Part shown: positions 53,693-64,000 of the stretch, one piece after another
How the letters are laid out: each line of letters opens with the position of its first letter
Numbering within the stretch: the stretch's first letter is position 1
Origin: Pseudomonas fluorescens
Lineage (GTDB): Bacteria; Pseudomonadota; Gammaproteobacteria; Pseudomonadales; Pseudomonadaceae
Direction: 5' to 3'
NCBI RefSeq assembly: GCF_001648775.1
Contig: NZ_LVEJ01000003.1
Location: 1-64,000, forward strand
DNA length: 64,000 bases
Made by a program: the position numbers and the translations under genes
Notes under the pieces: generated by a model
Database searches by the model: none
Told to the model about the DNA's origin: nothing
The model's input: the letters and a program-made list of their open reading frames with translations, nothing else

Positions 53693-54835
53693 TCAACGTA
53701 GATTTTTATACGCCGAAATATCCAGAAGACTCGTCGTCAGCCCCGTCGCCGGCTGATAGATCGTCCCCGTCACAGTCGAAAACGGCACCCCCTTGCTGCC
53801 CAGCGAAACATAGCGTTCGCCTTTGTCCATTTCGCTGAAGTAGGTGTAGGACATCTTGTGCATCAGTTGGTACTGCGCTTCATCGCTGACGATGGCACCG
53901 GTCAGGCGCAGGAGATCTGCCTCGCTCAGGTTGAGGGTTTTGTTCAGGCGCACGCCCCAGCGCTTGAGGCAGGTTTCGGCCAGATGGCGGACGATGCGCC
54001 CAGGTTCGACCAGTACTTTCAGATCGTTGCTGTTATTGGGTACGCCGCCGCTGGACGTGGCGTTGCCCGCCATGGTCGCGTGGCGGCCGGCCATGGGATA
54101 GACGCAGGTTTTGGTGCCGGGGGCGGTTTGCGGGATCACGCAGCTGAAGCCTTTGGAGCGTTCGTCGCGGGCGTAGAAAGCGACGTACTCTTTGACATTG
54201 GCGCCGACTTTGACCCGTTCGTCCTGGAAGTTACCAATGCCTGGAACAGGATCAAGTGCGAATATATTTACCGGGATGTTTTTTAGTTCTGGAACTTCTA
54301 ACATTGCGTTAGCCAGCATATGGCAACTTATACCGCCCCGGCTCCAGCCCACCAGGTTGACGTGTGTTGGAATAACACCGTCCTTGCGGAAGGTCTTGAT
54401 AATCTGCTCTTGCAACTTCTGCTGAGTCACACTGCGATCACCGTAGTTATATTTGCGCCAGAACCACGAACCTTCTGCTTTTACATCTTCAATGGGAATG
54501 CCGGCGGCTTTGAGGCGGTTGTATTCGGCTTCGGTGAGTTGCTCGCGCTGCCAGTCGCATTTGCCCTTGATGACATTGACCGCGTGCTGCACGTTTTCTT
54601 CCCAACCCTTGCCGAACAACGTACCAGTAAGGCCGTATTCTTTGGTCTTGGTGAACAGGTCGTCGGCCTGCAGGTTACCGGAGCCTGGGCCGTCGACCAC
54701 GATCCACTCGGCAAATTCGCGACCGGAGTGGTTTGCTGCCAACGTGGAAATCAATTCGCCGTTCCAGAAGTTTTCATGGGTAACATCGAATTTGTTAGAG
54801 CCGGTGCCGCAAAAAAAGATAGTTAGAACTGTCAT
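53693..54835 (-). CDS. unrecognised alpha/beta-hydrolase-type protein with GxSxG
   Basis: A 380-aa cytosolic-looking protein without signal peptide. The N-terminus MTVLTIFFCGTGSNKFD resembles the start of DUF2235-type and type VI lipase-like effectors. The nucleophile elbow is LVGWSRGGISCH with Ser165. Asp195 in FALDPVPG and His252 in GRHATMAG could complete a triad. The remainder matches nothing I know. AAGGG lies before ATG 54835. It is flanked on both sides by genes for related small proteins, which recalls an effector with two immunity or chaperone-like partners. That is inference. The region is AT-richer than the core genes. Confidence 0.68.
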   Translation of the reverse strand: MTVLTIFFCGTGSNKFDVTHENFWNGELISTLAANHSGREFAEWIVVDGPGSGNLQADDLFTKTKEYGLTGTLFGKGWEENVQHAVNVIKGKCDWQREQLTEAEYNRLKAAGIPIEDVKAEGSWFWRKYNYGDRSVTQQKLQEQIIKTFRKDGVIPTHVNLVGWSRGGISCHMLANAMLEVPELKNIPVNIFALDPVPGIGNFQDERVKVGANVKEYVAFYARDERSKGFSCVIPQTAPGTKTCVYPMAGRHATMAGNATSSGGVPNNSNDLKVLVEPGRIVRHLAETCLKRWGVRLNKTLNLSEADLLRLTGAIVSDEAQYQLMHKMSYTYFSEMDKGERYVSLGSKGVPFSTVTGTIYQPATGLTTSLLDISAYKNLR

Positions 54836-54929
54836 GGTGTTGCCCTTGGCTAAATGTAAGAGCAAACACGTTAAGGTTGAAGTTGAATATAAATAAAGCG
54901 TTCTGTTGTTTCCGGGTTTGTGCTGTTTG

Positions 54930-55193
54930 TTATTGTTGGGGTTTCTGTTTTGCAACTTCGAGCAGGTCGCAGCCATCTTGAACAAGCAAATAAAGAGCAT
55001 TGACGATGTTGGGGATATCTTTCACGTCGGATTGTTTGAAACACAAACAGTAAAGTGTTTCCAACAGGTCGCTGGCGGCGCGCAATCGCTGGTCGGCAGC
55101 ATTGAGCAGTTCGTCATGACTGGAGTGGGTGTCGATGAGCAGAACAGAGTTTTCGCTGTAGCAAGTTTTGAGTGGGCGATAGCGGGTGATCAT
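54930..55193 (-). CDS. small Pseudomonas protein, DUF3077/DUF6124-like (copy 2)
   Basis: An 87-aa protein homologous to the one at 53053-53352 over most of its length (RYRPL, LLIDT, QRLRAASDLLETLYCLCFKQSDVKDIPN, ALYLLVQDGCDLLEVA). It lies 94 bp upstream of the hydrolase, in the same direction, so it opens the three-gene set. Start ATG 55193 is aligned with the paralogue; AAGGA lies eleven bases before it, which is a little long. Function unknown. Confidence 0.72.
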   Translation of the reverse strand: MITRYRPLKTCYSENSVLLIDTHSSHDELLNAADQRLRAASDLLETLYCLCFKQSDVKDIPNIVNALYLLVQDGCDLLEVAKQKPQQ

Positions 55194-55491
55194 GGTGAGG
55201 CGTGTCCTTCGAAGGCGCTCGGCGGCGAATACGATTTGTCCACCGCGCCAATCACTATAGAAGCGCGCCGAGCAGCGGAACAAGACAGGAAAAATGGACG
55301 GGTTTTGTAGGGGTTTTTCCGGGCCTCGGGCATTTGCCCTACGCGTTTTCATGGGTTTTTCAAGGTGAAACCCTTAGACCAGAAATTTCCTACGGGTTTC
55401 TCAGGCGCTTCGTTAGAAACCGCTGTAAGGTGCGCGCCAGAATTTGTCGGACGTTTCCAAATGTCTGATACGCACTTAAAGGGAATTAGGT
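55194..55491. other. 298-bp divergent intergenic region
   Basis: It holds the promoters of the hydrolase set and of the exported protein at 55492. GGGTTT and AAACCC (about 55351-55371) form a small hairpin, and AGAAATTTCCTACGGGTTTC follows. No coding frame is supported. Confidence 0.45.
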
Positions 55492-55995
55492 ATGCAGTGG
55501 CTACGAATGGCCTCGATTGTATTGCTGTGGGCCAGTGGTTGCCGTTTGGCAATGGCAGCCGAGTTGGGCAATTCGCTGTTGTTTAATCAACTGGATCGAA
55601 CCGGTTGGCCGGACGCCCTCAGCAGTCAGGCAAACGTGGATACCGCTTCTCGCGCCGAAGTGCTGATGTTTGGCAAAGCGTTGCTCGCCAGTGAGGCACT
55701 GGATGAGTCCGCGCTCAAGCAACGGCTGGGCGTGCCGCAGGTGCAGCTCAAATCGATCAGGCAGGTGCGCGACGGCTTGTGGGGCCAACTGTTGAGCACC
55801 TATCGCAATGCCAGCCAGGGCTGCGACGAGCAGGTGTTCTGCCCGCGGGTACGCAGTGTCGCGGACTTGCGCCAATTGGCGGCAGCGTTTACCGGCGACA
55901 TCAGTCCTGCCCATGCACTCTGGGCGAACAAAAGCCAAAGTGTGCATGAGCAGATACTCAATGAGCAGTTGCGCGTGGCGGTGTTGCTGCCCTGA
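55492..55995 (+). CDS. exported protein of unknown function
   Basis: A 167-aa protein with a clear signal peptide (MASIVLLWASGCRLAMAAEL, cleavage near residue 23). The signal contains a cysteine (SGC), so lipoprotein processing is possible but the context LWASGC is not a good lipobox. The mature part has two more cysteines in CDEQVFCPRVRS (about residues 111-117), which could form a disulfide. No family is recognised. The C-terminus ends in a hydrophobic AVLLP. It is convergent with a 43-aa lipoprotein gene 3 bp away. Confidence 0.65.
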   Translation: MQWLRMASIVLLWASGCRLAMAAELGNSLLFNQLDRTGWPDALSSQANVDTASRAEVLMFGKALLASEALDESALKQRLGVPQVQLKSIRQVRDGLWGQLLSTYRNASQGCDEQVFCPRVRSVADLRQLAAAFTGDISPAHALWANKSQSVHEQILNEQLRVAVLLP

Positions 55996-55998
55996 TGA

Positions 55999-56130
55999 TC
56001 AGGCCACTGCTGCTGGCACCGTCGTCAGATAGCTGGCCAGATCCGGTATCTCACCGGGAAGCGGCATGCATCCGCCCAGCAACAGGTTCGCGATGATGAG
56101 GGCGAGGGGCAGCTTCAGTGTGTTCGACAT
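55999..56130 (-). CDS. 43-aa lipoprotein of unknown function
   Basis: A short leftward gene, ATG 56130 to TGA 55999-56001. AAAGGA lies six bases before the ATG; an in-frame ATG two codons further up sits directly against that site and was rejected. The peptide begins MSNTLKLPLALIIANLLLGG and continues with the lipobox cysteine CMPLPGE. A predicted 20-aa signal leaves a mature lipopeptide of 23 residues. Small entericidin-like lipoproteins of this size exist in Pseudomonas, but this one is not recognised. Confidence 0.6.
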   Translation of the reverse strand: MSNTLKLPLALIIANLLLGGCMPLPGEIPDLASYLTTVPAAVA

Positions 56131-56369
56131 GTTCATTCCTTTGTGAGGTTGTGCGTGCATCAGCCGTCCTGGCGTGATGCGGGTGGAGCAGGCACGTTAG
56201 CGCGATGGTGCAAAACACCGCGATAAACAAATCGTGTCGTCTGTTTCAGTCTGTGGCTGCGTGTTCGGGGCTGTATCATCCCGTATCGATTTGCCCCCGA
56301 CCTTTTCTCGACTCGCTGCCATCGCCCGCTAGGCTGTTGGCATGTCAGCGGTCAAAGGAGTGACAGCGA

Positions 56370-58298
56370 ATGCACAACACCCTGGAACAGGTTTTTGGTT
56401 ATCCACAGTTTCGACTCGGTCAGGAGGCGGCTATCAGCGCCGTGCTGGCCGGGCGCTCGGCCGCGGCCATTTTCCCCACCGGCTCCGGCAAATCACTTTG
56501 CTACCAACTGCCGGCGGTGATGCTGCCGAACCTGACGCTGGTGGTCTCACCCTTGCTGGCACTGATGCAGGATCAGTTGGCGTTCCTGCAACGCCACGGT
56601 ATTTCCGCCGGCAGCATCGATTCGGCACAGAGCCGCGACGATGCCAATGACGTGATGGCCCGCGCTCGCTCAGGTGAGTTGAAGATTCTGATGGTCTCTG
56701 TGGAGCGTCTGAAGAACGAACGTTTCCGCAACTTTCTGCAGCAGGTGCCCATCTCGTTGCTGGTGGTGGATGAGGCGCATTGCATCTCGGAGTGGGGCCA
56801 CAATTTCCGCCCCGACTACCTCAAGCTGCCGGACTACCAACGTCAGTTCAATATTCCGCAGACACTGCTGTTGACGGCCACGGCGACGCCGAAAGTCATC
56901 GCGGACATGCAGGCCAAATTCGCTATCGCGGCTGAGGATGTGGTGACCACCGGTTTCTACCGGCCCAATCTCAATCTGCTGGTGGAGCCGGTACGCGGCC
57001 AGGACAAGCGTCGGCGTCTGGTGGAATGGATGAGCGAACGCCCGGGGCAGCCGAGCATCGTCTACGTCACCTTGCAGAAAACCGCCGAGCATATTGCCGA
57101 GCATCTCGGGCGCAACGGCATTCAGGCCGAGGCGTATCACGCCGGGTTACCGCACGATCAACGCGAGGGCATCCAGAAACGCTTCATGGTCGGGCAGTCC
57201 AATTGCATCGTCGCGACCATCGCGTTCGGCATGGGCATCGACAAGAGTGACATCCGCAATGTGGTGCATTTCGACCTGCCCAAATCCATCGAAAACTACA
57301 GTCAGGAAATCGGGCGTGCCGGGCGTGACGGACAGCCTTCGGACTGTCTGGTGCTGGCTAATCGTGACAGCCTCAACGTGCTGGAAAACTTTGTTTATGG
57401 CGATACGCCGGAGCGAGACGGCATCCGTCATGTGCTTGACGAGCTAAAGGCTTCGGTCCCGGAAGGGCAGTGGGAGTTTCTGCTGGGGCCGCTGGCGGAT
57501 CAGAGCAATATCCGTGCGCTGCCGCTCAAGACTTTGTTGGTGCAATTGGAGTTGCGTGGGTTGATCGCCCCGCGCTATGCCTACTACGCCGAATACCGCT
57601 TCAAGTATTTGCTGGAACCCGAAGCTTTGCTTGAACGTTTCGAGGGCGAGCGCAAGGCGTTCGTGGCGGCGATCATCCAGACCTCAACCCGCGCGCGGAC
57701 GTGGGCGACGGTAAATTTCGAGGCGATGTACACGCAGTATTCAGCCGAGCGTAATCGGGTGGTCAAGGCACTGGATTACTTTCAGGAAAAAGGCTGGGTC
57801 GAGCTTGAGAGCAAGCAGATGACCGAGGTTTACAGCGTGCTGCGCAGCGACTTTGACAGCGATGTGTTGAGCGAGGAGCTGCACGGTTATTTCTCCCGCC
57901 ACGAACAGACCGAGGTGGCGCGGATACACGCGATGCTTGAACTGTTCTCGACCGAGCGTTGCCTGGGCTATCGGTTGGCCGAGTACTTCGGCGACCACAA
58001 TGCCCCCGAGCCGTGCGGCCATTGCTCAGTGTGCTACGGACATATCGCGCACCTGCCGGCACCACCGCCATTGCCGACGCTTGTGGATAAAAACTTCGCG
58101 GCGCTGTGCGGTGATTTTATCCACAAGCATGAGCAGCACACGGGCAGCGTGCCGACAGCGGAGCGGCTGACGCGGTTTTTGTGCGGGATCAGCGTGCCGT
58201 TGTTCACCAAGCTCAAGGCTCGGCAGATTTCCGGGTACGCGGCATTGGAAGAATACCCCTACGCTGACGTCCGTGACTGGGCCCAGGAAAACCTGTGA
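56370..58298 (+). CDS. RecQ-like ATP-dependent DNA helicase
   Basis: Superfamily 2 helicase of 642 aa. Motif I is IFPTGSGKSLCYQLPA, motif II VVDEAHCISEWGHNFRPDY and motif III LLTATATPKV. Later come VYVTLQKTAEHIAEHL and FDLPKSIENYSQEIGRAGRDG (motif VI). A winged-helix region and PCGHCSVC, a zinc-type cysteine cluster, lie in the C-terminal third. The domain layout beyond the core differs from E. coli RecQ, lacking a clear HRDC domain, so it is a paralogue-type rather than certain RecQ. AAAGGAG lies nine bases before the ATG. It is a single gene. Confidence 0.9.
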   Translation: MHNTLEQVFGYPQFRLGQEAAISAVLAGRSAAAIFPTGSGKSLCYQLPAVMLPNLTLVVSPLLALMQDQLAFLQRHGISAGSIDSAQSRDDANDVMARARSGELKILMVSVERLKNERFRNFLQQVPISLLVVDEAHCISEWGHNFRPDYLKLPDYQRQFNIPQTLLLTATATPKVIADMQAKFAIAAEDVVTTGFYRPNLNLLVEPVRGQDKRRRLVEWMSERPGQPSIVYVTLQKTAEHIAEHLGRNGIQAEAYHAGLPHDQREGIQKRFMVGQSNCIVATIAFGMGIDKSDIRNVVHFDLPKSIENYSQEIGRAGRDGQPSDCLVLANRDSLNVLENFVYGDTPERDGIRHVLDELKASVPEGQWEFLLGPLADQSNIRALPLKTLLVQLELRGLIAPRYAYYAEYRFKYLLEPEALLERFEGERKAFVAAIIQTSTRARTWATVNFEAMYTQYSAERNRVVKALDYFQEKGWVELESKQMTEVYSVLRSDFDSDVLSEELHGYFSRHEQTEVARIHAMLELFSTERCLGYRLAEYFGDHNAPEPCGHCSVCYGHIAHLPAPPPLPTLVDKNFAALCGDFIHKHEQHTGSVPTAERLTRFLCGISVPLFTKLKARQISGYAALEEYPYADVRDWAQENL

Positions 58299-58430
58299 CG
58301 CGTGTTGCTGGTTTGGAACCACGCGCTGTATCCATCCGCTGAATGTCGATCATCACGGTAATAAACTTCAAAAAATGTCGATGGCTGACTAAGGTGAGAC
58401 CAGTCTTTGGATCGCCAACAAGAGAACAAT

Positions 58431-59657
58431 ATGAGCCAGACATCCTTCGATATTCAGCAGGCCGCCGTGATCGGCGCCGGCACCATGGGCCGCGGCATTG
58501 TCATGTGCCTGGCCAATGCCGGCGTGACGGTGCAATGGGTGGATAACAATCCACAAATGCTCGAGCAGGCACTGGCGACGGTGGCTGACACTTATGCACA
58601 CAACGTGCGGCAAGGACGGATTGATCAGGCCGAGGCCGATGCGCGTATCGCTCGGGTCAGTGCTGCGGCGGATTACGCGGCGATCCGCAATGTCGATCTG
58701 GTGATCGAGGCGGTGTACGAAAATCTCGAGCTCAAGCAGAAGATCTTTCGTGAACTGGATGGCCTGCTGAAGCCTGAGGCACTGCTGGCGAGTAATACTT
58801 CGGCGCTGGATATCGATGCGATCGCTGCAGCGACGAAACGTCCGGATCAGGTGCTCGGCCTGCATTTTTTCAGCCCGGCGCACATCATGAAACTGCTGGA
58901 AATTGTTCGTGGTGCGCAGACGTCGCCGGCCGTGCTGGAGGCGGCGCTGGCGTTAGGCAAACGCATGGGCAAGGTCAGTGTGGTGTCGGGCAACTGCCAC
59001 GGCTTTATCGGCAACCGCATGTTGCATCCGTATGTGCTGGAGGCACGCAAGATGTTGCTCGAAGGCGCTTATCCACAGCAGGTCGACGCGGCGCTGCAAG
59101 GCTTCGGTTTTGCCATGGGACCGTTTCGTATGTACGACGTGGTCGGCATCGATCTGGAATGGCGCGCTCGCGAATTGGCCGGCAAGGGCCAGGACGCGCC
59201 AGAGGTCCAGGTGGATAACCGCTTGTGCGAACTGGGCCGGTTCGGGCAGAAGTCCGGCAATGGTTATTACCATTACGAGCCGGGCAGTCGTCAGGCTGAG
59301 CATGATCCTGAGGTCGATGCGCTGGTGTTGCAGGTCAGTGAAGGTCTGGGCTTTCAACGTCGCGAGATCGGCCCCGAGGAGATTCTGGAGCGCTGCCTGC
59401 TGGCACTGGTTAACGAGGGCGCGAAGATTCTCCAGGAAGGCATTGCCGAATCCGCCCATGACATCGATCTGGTGTATCTGAACGGCTACGGCTTCCCGGC
59501 GGACAAGGGTGGGCCGATGGCCTGGGCGGATCAGCAAGGGCTGGCGGATATTCATCAGCGCTTGCTGGCGCTGGAGACGCGCCAGGGCGATCAGTGGAAA
59601 CCGGCGCGGTTGATTGGTGAGTTGGCGGCGCAGGGCAAGGGATTTGCAGATCGTTAA
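58431..59657 (+). CDS. 3-hydroxyacyl-CoA dehydrogenase
   Basis: NAD-dependent dehydrogenase of 408 aa. The Rossmann motif is VIGAGTMGRG (residues 13-22), with aspartate acceptor VDNN. The catalytic His145 is in LGLHFFSPAH, and CHGFIGNRM is the hinge. A second C-terminal 3HCDH domain (about 300-400) contains INGYGFPADKGGPMAWAD-like residues, as in the two-domain fatty-oxidation enzymes without the hydratase half. It probably acts in fatty-acid or aromatic degradation. The start is ATG 58431, since the eight upstream codons have no family character. Confidence 0.9.
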   Translation: MSQTSFDIQQAAVIGAGTMGRGIVMCLANAGVTVQWVDNNPQMLEQALATVADTYAHNVRQGRIDQAEADARIARVSAAADYAAIRNVDLVIEAVYENLELKQKIFRELDGLLKPEALLASNTSALDIDAIAAATKRPDQVLGLHFFSPAHIMKLLEIVRGAQTSPAVLEAALALGKRMGKVSVVSGNCHGFIGNRMLHPYVLEARKMLLEGAYPQQVDAALQGFGFAMGPFRMYDVVGIDLEWRARELAGKGQDAPEVQVDNRLCELGRFGQKSGNGYYHYEPGSRQAEHDPEVDALVLQVSEGLGFQRREIGPEEILERCLLALVNEGAKILQEGIAESAHDIDLVYLNGYGFPADKGGPMAWADQQGLADIHQRLLALETRQGDQWKPARLIGELAAQGKGFADR

Positions 59658-59679
59658 GTCTGGCGGCGGTGCAGACGCC

Positions 59680-59744
59680 TTCGCGAGCAGGCTCGCTCCC
59701 ACAGGAGAGCGCATTTCAAATGTGGGAGCGAGCCTGCTCGCGAA
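59680..59744. repeat. REP doublet (REPIN)
   Basis: TTCGCGAGCAGGCTCGCTCC and GGAGCGAGCCTGCTCGCGAA are inverted arms about 25 bp apart, between the dehydrogenase and the thioesterase. Confidence 0.92.
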
Positions 59745-59800
59745 GGGTGCGGCGCGATTTTGAATTAGACTCGCCCATTAACTTCAGGGATTGTTGAGCA

Positions 59801-60232
59801 ATGTCCAACCCGATGCCACAACGCACCGACTACCCACACTTCCAGCCCATCACCACGCGCTGGCACGACAACGACGCCTACGGTCATGTCAACAATGTCA
59901 CCTATTACAGCTTCTTCGACACGGCAGTGAACACCTACCTGATTCAGGTCGGCGGCCTGGATATCCATGACGGCGAGGTGGTGGGGTTTGTGGTCAGTTC
60001 GGCGTGCGATTACTTCGCCTCGATCGCGTTTCCGGATCTGATCGAGATCGGTCTGCGGGTCGGCAAGTTGGGCAACAGTTCGGTGCAATACGAATTGGCG
60101 GTGTTCAAGGCCGGTGAAAGCGAGGCCTGTGCGGCCGGGCGTTTCGTGCATGTATTCGTGGACCGTTCGAGCAACCAGCCGGTGCCGATTCCCGCCGAAC
60201 TGCGGCAGGCACTGGAATACCTGGTTTTGTAA
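59801..60232 (+). CDS. acyl-CoA thioesterase (YbgC/FadM-type hotdog)
   Basis: Hotdog-fold thioesterase of 143 aa. The catalytic region is TRWHDNDAYGHVNNVTYYSFFDTAVN, with the conserved aspartate and HVNN as in 4-hydroxybenzoyl-CoA thioesterases. It hydrolyses short- to long-chain acyl-CoA; the specificity is not known. It lies 143 bp after a 3-hydroxyacyl-CoA dehydrogenase, which would fit one pathway, with a REP doublet between them. A strong terminator follows. Confidence 0.88.
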   Translation: MSNPMPQRTDYPHFQPITTRWHDNDAYGHVNNVTYYSFFDTAVNTYLIQVGGLDIHDGEVVGFVVSSACDYFASIAFPDLIEIGLRVGKLGNSSVQYELAVFKAGESEACAAGRFVHVFVDRSSNQPVPIPAELRQALEYLVL

Positions 60233-60240
60233 AAGGCAAA

Positions 60241-60270
60241 AAAAATCGCAGCCCTTGGGCTGCGATTTTT
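60241..60270. terminator. bidirectional intrinsic terminator
   Basis: AAAAATCGCAGCCC, loop TT, GGGCTGCGATTTTT: a 14-bp perfect stem including the A/T ends. It serves both the thioesterase and the convergent glycine-zipper gene. Confidence 0.9.
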
Positions 60271-60285
60271 ATTCAAGCATTCGCC

Positions 60286-60768
60286 TTAACGATGGCGATA
60301 GTACTTGTGATGCTTGCGATGGCCATAGGCATGACCGCGACCACGGTGGTCGTCGCGGTAATAGCGACGGTTATCACGACCGCGATCGTAATGACGATCG
60401 TCGTCATCGCTCTTGTTGCCCATGTAGTTGCCCAGCGCGCCACCGGCGCCGCCACCTGCTGCGGAGCCGATCAGGCTGCCGGTGGTGCCGCCCATGCTGC
60501 GGCCAACCACGTTACCGCCGGCCGCGCCCAACGCACCCCCGATGGCGGCTTCGCCACGGCTGCGTTTGTCAGCGCCGACCGCGCTACCACCCGCGCCGCC
60601 CAGGGCTGCGCCGATGGTGGAACCTGTATTGCCGCCTAAAGACTGACCGACGACCGAGCCAAGAACCCCGCCCAATGCGCCGCCCACACCTGCTTCGGTG
60701 GTGCCGCCTGCAGACGCCAAACCACTGACCAGGCCAAGGGACAACAAGAGAATCGAGGAGAACTTCAT
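60286..60768 (-). CDS. glycine-zipper outer-membrane/exported protein
   Basis: A 160-aa protein with signal peptide (SSILLLSLGLVSGLASA, cleavage near 20). The mature part is dominated by glycine-zipper repeats (GAGGSAVGADKRS, GALGAAGGNVVGRSMGGTTG, GGGAGGALGNYMGNKSDDDD), known from membrane-associated or pore-linked proteins. The C-terminal 40 residues are rich in Asp, Arg, Tyr and His (DRHYDRGRDNRRYYRDDHRG). The function is unknown. A TGTCAC-AAGC-GTGACA palindrome lies 42 bp before the start. Confidence 0.82.
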   Translation of the reverse strand: MKFSSILLLSLGLVSGLASAGGTTEAGVGGALGGVLGSVVGQSLGGNTGSTIGAALGGAGGSAVGADKRSRGEAAIGGALGAAGGNVVGRSMGGTTGSLIGSAAGGGAGGALGNYMGNKSDDDDRHYDRGRDNRRYYRDDHRGRGHAYGHRKHHKYYRHR

Positions 60769-60809
60769 AGAGGAGCCTCAAAGGGATGACGGCGCCGATC
60801 CTGAGGCTG

Positions 60810-60825
60810 TGTCACAAGCGTGACA
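60810..60825. promoter_or_regulatory. palindrome upstream of the glycine-zipper gene
   Basis: TGTCACAAGCGTGACA: perfect 6-bp arms around AAGC, within the presumed promoter or 5' leader of the gene at 60286-60768. It could be an operator; the binding protein is unknown. Confidence 0.4.
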
Positions 60826-60926
60826 ATCGAAATCCGACGAATAACACGACTTGTATACAATTTCGCAAGTTGCTGTTTTGTATGCGGAACTTAAGCGATT
60901 TTCGCCGGTCTTTAGCTACTTCGGAC

Positions 60927-60957
60927 AGGCCGCTTTTGTGAAAAAGCGGCCTTTTTT
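60927..60957 (+). terminator. orphan intrinsic terminator
   Basis: AGGCCGCTTTT, loop TGTG, AAAAAGCGGCCT, then TTTTT. It points rightward. The nearest rightward gene already has its own terminator at 60241, so an unannotated short transcript from about 60840 is possible. Confidence 0.75.
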
Positions 60958-61010
60958 GTGGGCGTTTGAAAGGTGCTTGGGCTCAGACAAGTATTGCTTG
61001 AACCGACGCC

Positions 61011-61075
61011 TTCGCGAGCAAGCTCGCTCCCACATTTGAAATGCATTCCAATGTGGGAGCGAGCTTGCTCGCGAA
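61011..61075. repeat. REP doublet (REPIN), CTTGCTCGCG variant
   Basis: TTCGCGAGCAAGCTCGCTCC and GGAGCGAGCTTGCTCGCGAA are inverted arms. Same AAGCT variant as at 40310, just after the molybdo-oxidoreductase gene. Confidence 0.92.
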
Positions 61076-61096
61076 TAGGCCGGTACTGACACCGCG

Positions 61097-63441
<2,345 letters not shown>

Positions 63442-63445
<4 letters not shown>

Positions 63446-64000
63446 GCTTGATTCTCCATCGCGGGGCTATACACCCGCGGCGCACTTTTCTGCGGCAGGT
63501 GGATGAGATTGAGGTTGTGTCGACGGGCCCACTGCACGGCAAGGCCGGTGGGCGCGGACAGGCTGACCAGGGTCTGGATGCCGGCACGCAAGACTTTCTG
63601 GATCAATTCGAGGCTGCAACGGCTGGTGACAATCGCCAGGCCGCCTTCTGTGGATATCTTTTGCCGGATCAGCCCGCCGATCAGTTTGTCGAGGGCGTTG
63701 TGCCGGCCGATGTCTTCGCGACCGAGCAGCAATTCACCGCTGGCGTTCATGAACACCGCTGCGTGCACCGCGCCGCAATGCTGACCCAAAGGCTGAAACG
63801 CGCCGATGCGCTGACGCAAACCGTCCAGCCATTCGATCGGTGGCAACGGCGCGCCGGGCAGGACCTTAAGATCGGGCAGCGCCTGTTCCACCGCTTCAAC
63901 GCCGCAGAGTCCGCAACCGCTGGTGCCAGCCAGTTGCCGGCGCTGTTGCTTGAGGTTCCAGAAGGCGCGGTTGGCGATGGTCACTTGCGCGTATTGCGCC
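63442..64000 (-). CDS. fdhD: formate dehydrogenase accessory sulfurtransferase FdhD (5' end beyond window)
   Basis: C-terminal 185 or so residues of FdhD; the reading frame stays open to the window edge, so the true start lies to the right. It carries the sulfur-transfer cysteine motif SGCGLCGVE and the family signature GREDIGRHNALDKLIG. It also has VTSRCSLELIQKVLRAGIQ. FdhD moves sulfur from a desulfurase to the molybdopterin cofactor of its client enzyme. The client is presumably the oxidoreductase whose start overlaps its stop. Confidence 0.93.

Overview
The window is 64 kb of a high-GC gammaproteobacterial chromosome and reads as a member of the Pseudomonas fluorescens group. The reasons are the gene set and order (tauABCD, gshA, tex, ompR-envZ, rimABK, hslR, hslO, pckA, and a YdeP-type oxidoreductase with fdhD), the triclosan-type TriABC pump with two adaptors, and abundant Pseudomonas REP doublets built on GGGAGCGAGCCTGCTCGCGA. 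It is ordinary chromosome with no prophage, IS element, rRNA, tRNA or CRISPR seen. Genes were called from uninterrupted reading frames, family motifs, ribosome binding sites and operon spacing. No database search was run.

Layout. 1-0.6 kb: a palindromic repeat element, a possible 30-codon gene and the leader of an amino-acid ABC importer (0.6-3.6 kb). 3.8-4.9 kb: an AAA/RecF-like ATPase. 5.1-10.4 kb: triABC efflux. 10.5-12.8 kb: a methyltransferase and an unrecognised HExxH protein. 12.9-19.4 kb: a leftward organosulfur operon (two SfnB-type flavoenzymes, a DszA/SnaA-type FMN monooxygenase and a MetQNI-type importer). 19.8-25.6 kb: an unrecognised protein, the cystine importer tcyJLN, D-cysteine desulfhydrase and a divergent serine acetyltransferase. 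26-28.3 kb: a betT choline transporter. 28.5-34.4 kb: a LacI-type regulator divergent from a TonB receptor, a second DszA/SnaA-type monooxygenase and an aldo/keto reductase. 34.6-38.2 kb: tauABCD. 38.6-52.2 kb: core genes (gshA, tex, ompR-envZ, rimABK, hslR, a PAP2 phosphatase, hslO, pckA). 52.3-56.1 kb: a small accessory stretch with a toxin-antitoxin pair, a GxSxG hydrolase flanked by two related small proteins, an exported protein and a 43-aa lipoprotein. 56.4-64 kb: a RecQ-like helicase, a 3-hydroxyacyl-CoA dehydrogenase, a thioesterase, a glycine-zipper protein, and a molybdopterin oxidoreductase with the start of fdhD cut by the window end.

How the genes work together. From about 12.9 to 40.2 kb the theme is sulfur scavenging. 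It covers import and oxidative desulfonation of organosulfur compounds (two monooxygenase cassettes and tauABCD), cystine import, cysteine synthesis and breakdown (epsC, dcyD) and glutathione synthesis (gshA). Several of these operons share an AT-rich upstream sequence that looks like a common sulfur-starvation (CysB-type) control element. This is inferred by eye.

The most notable non-gene structure is a family of about 160-200 bp elements with 20-odd-bp terminal inverted repeats (CCCTCACCC...GGGTGAGGG). They have two alternative cores and sit just after gene ends; one supplies the C-terminus and stop codon of TriC. A second class, REP doublets, occurs about every 5 kb.
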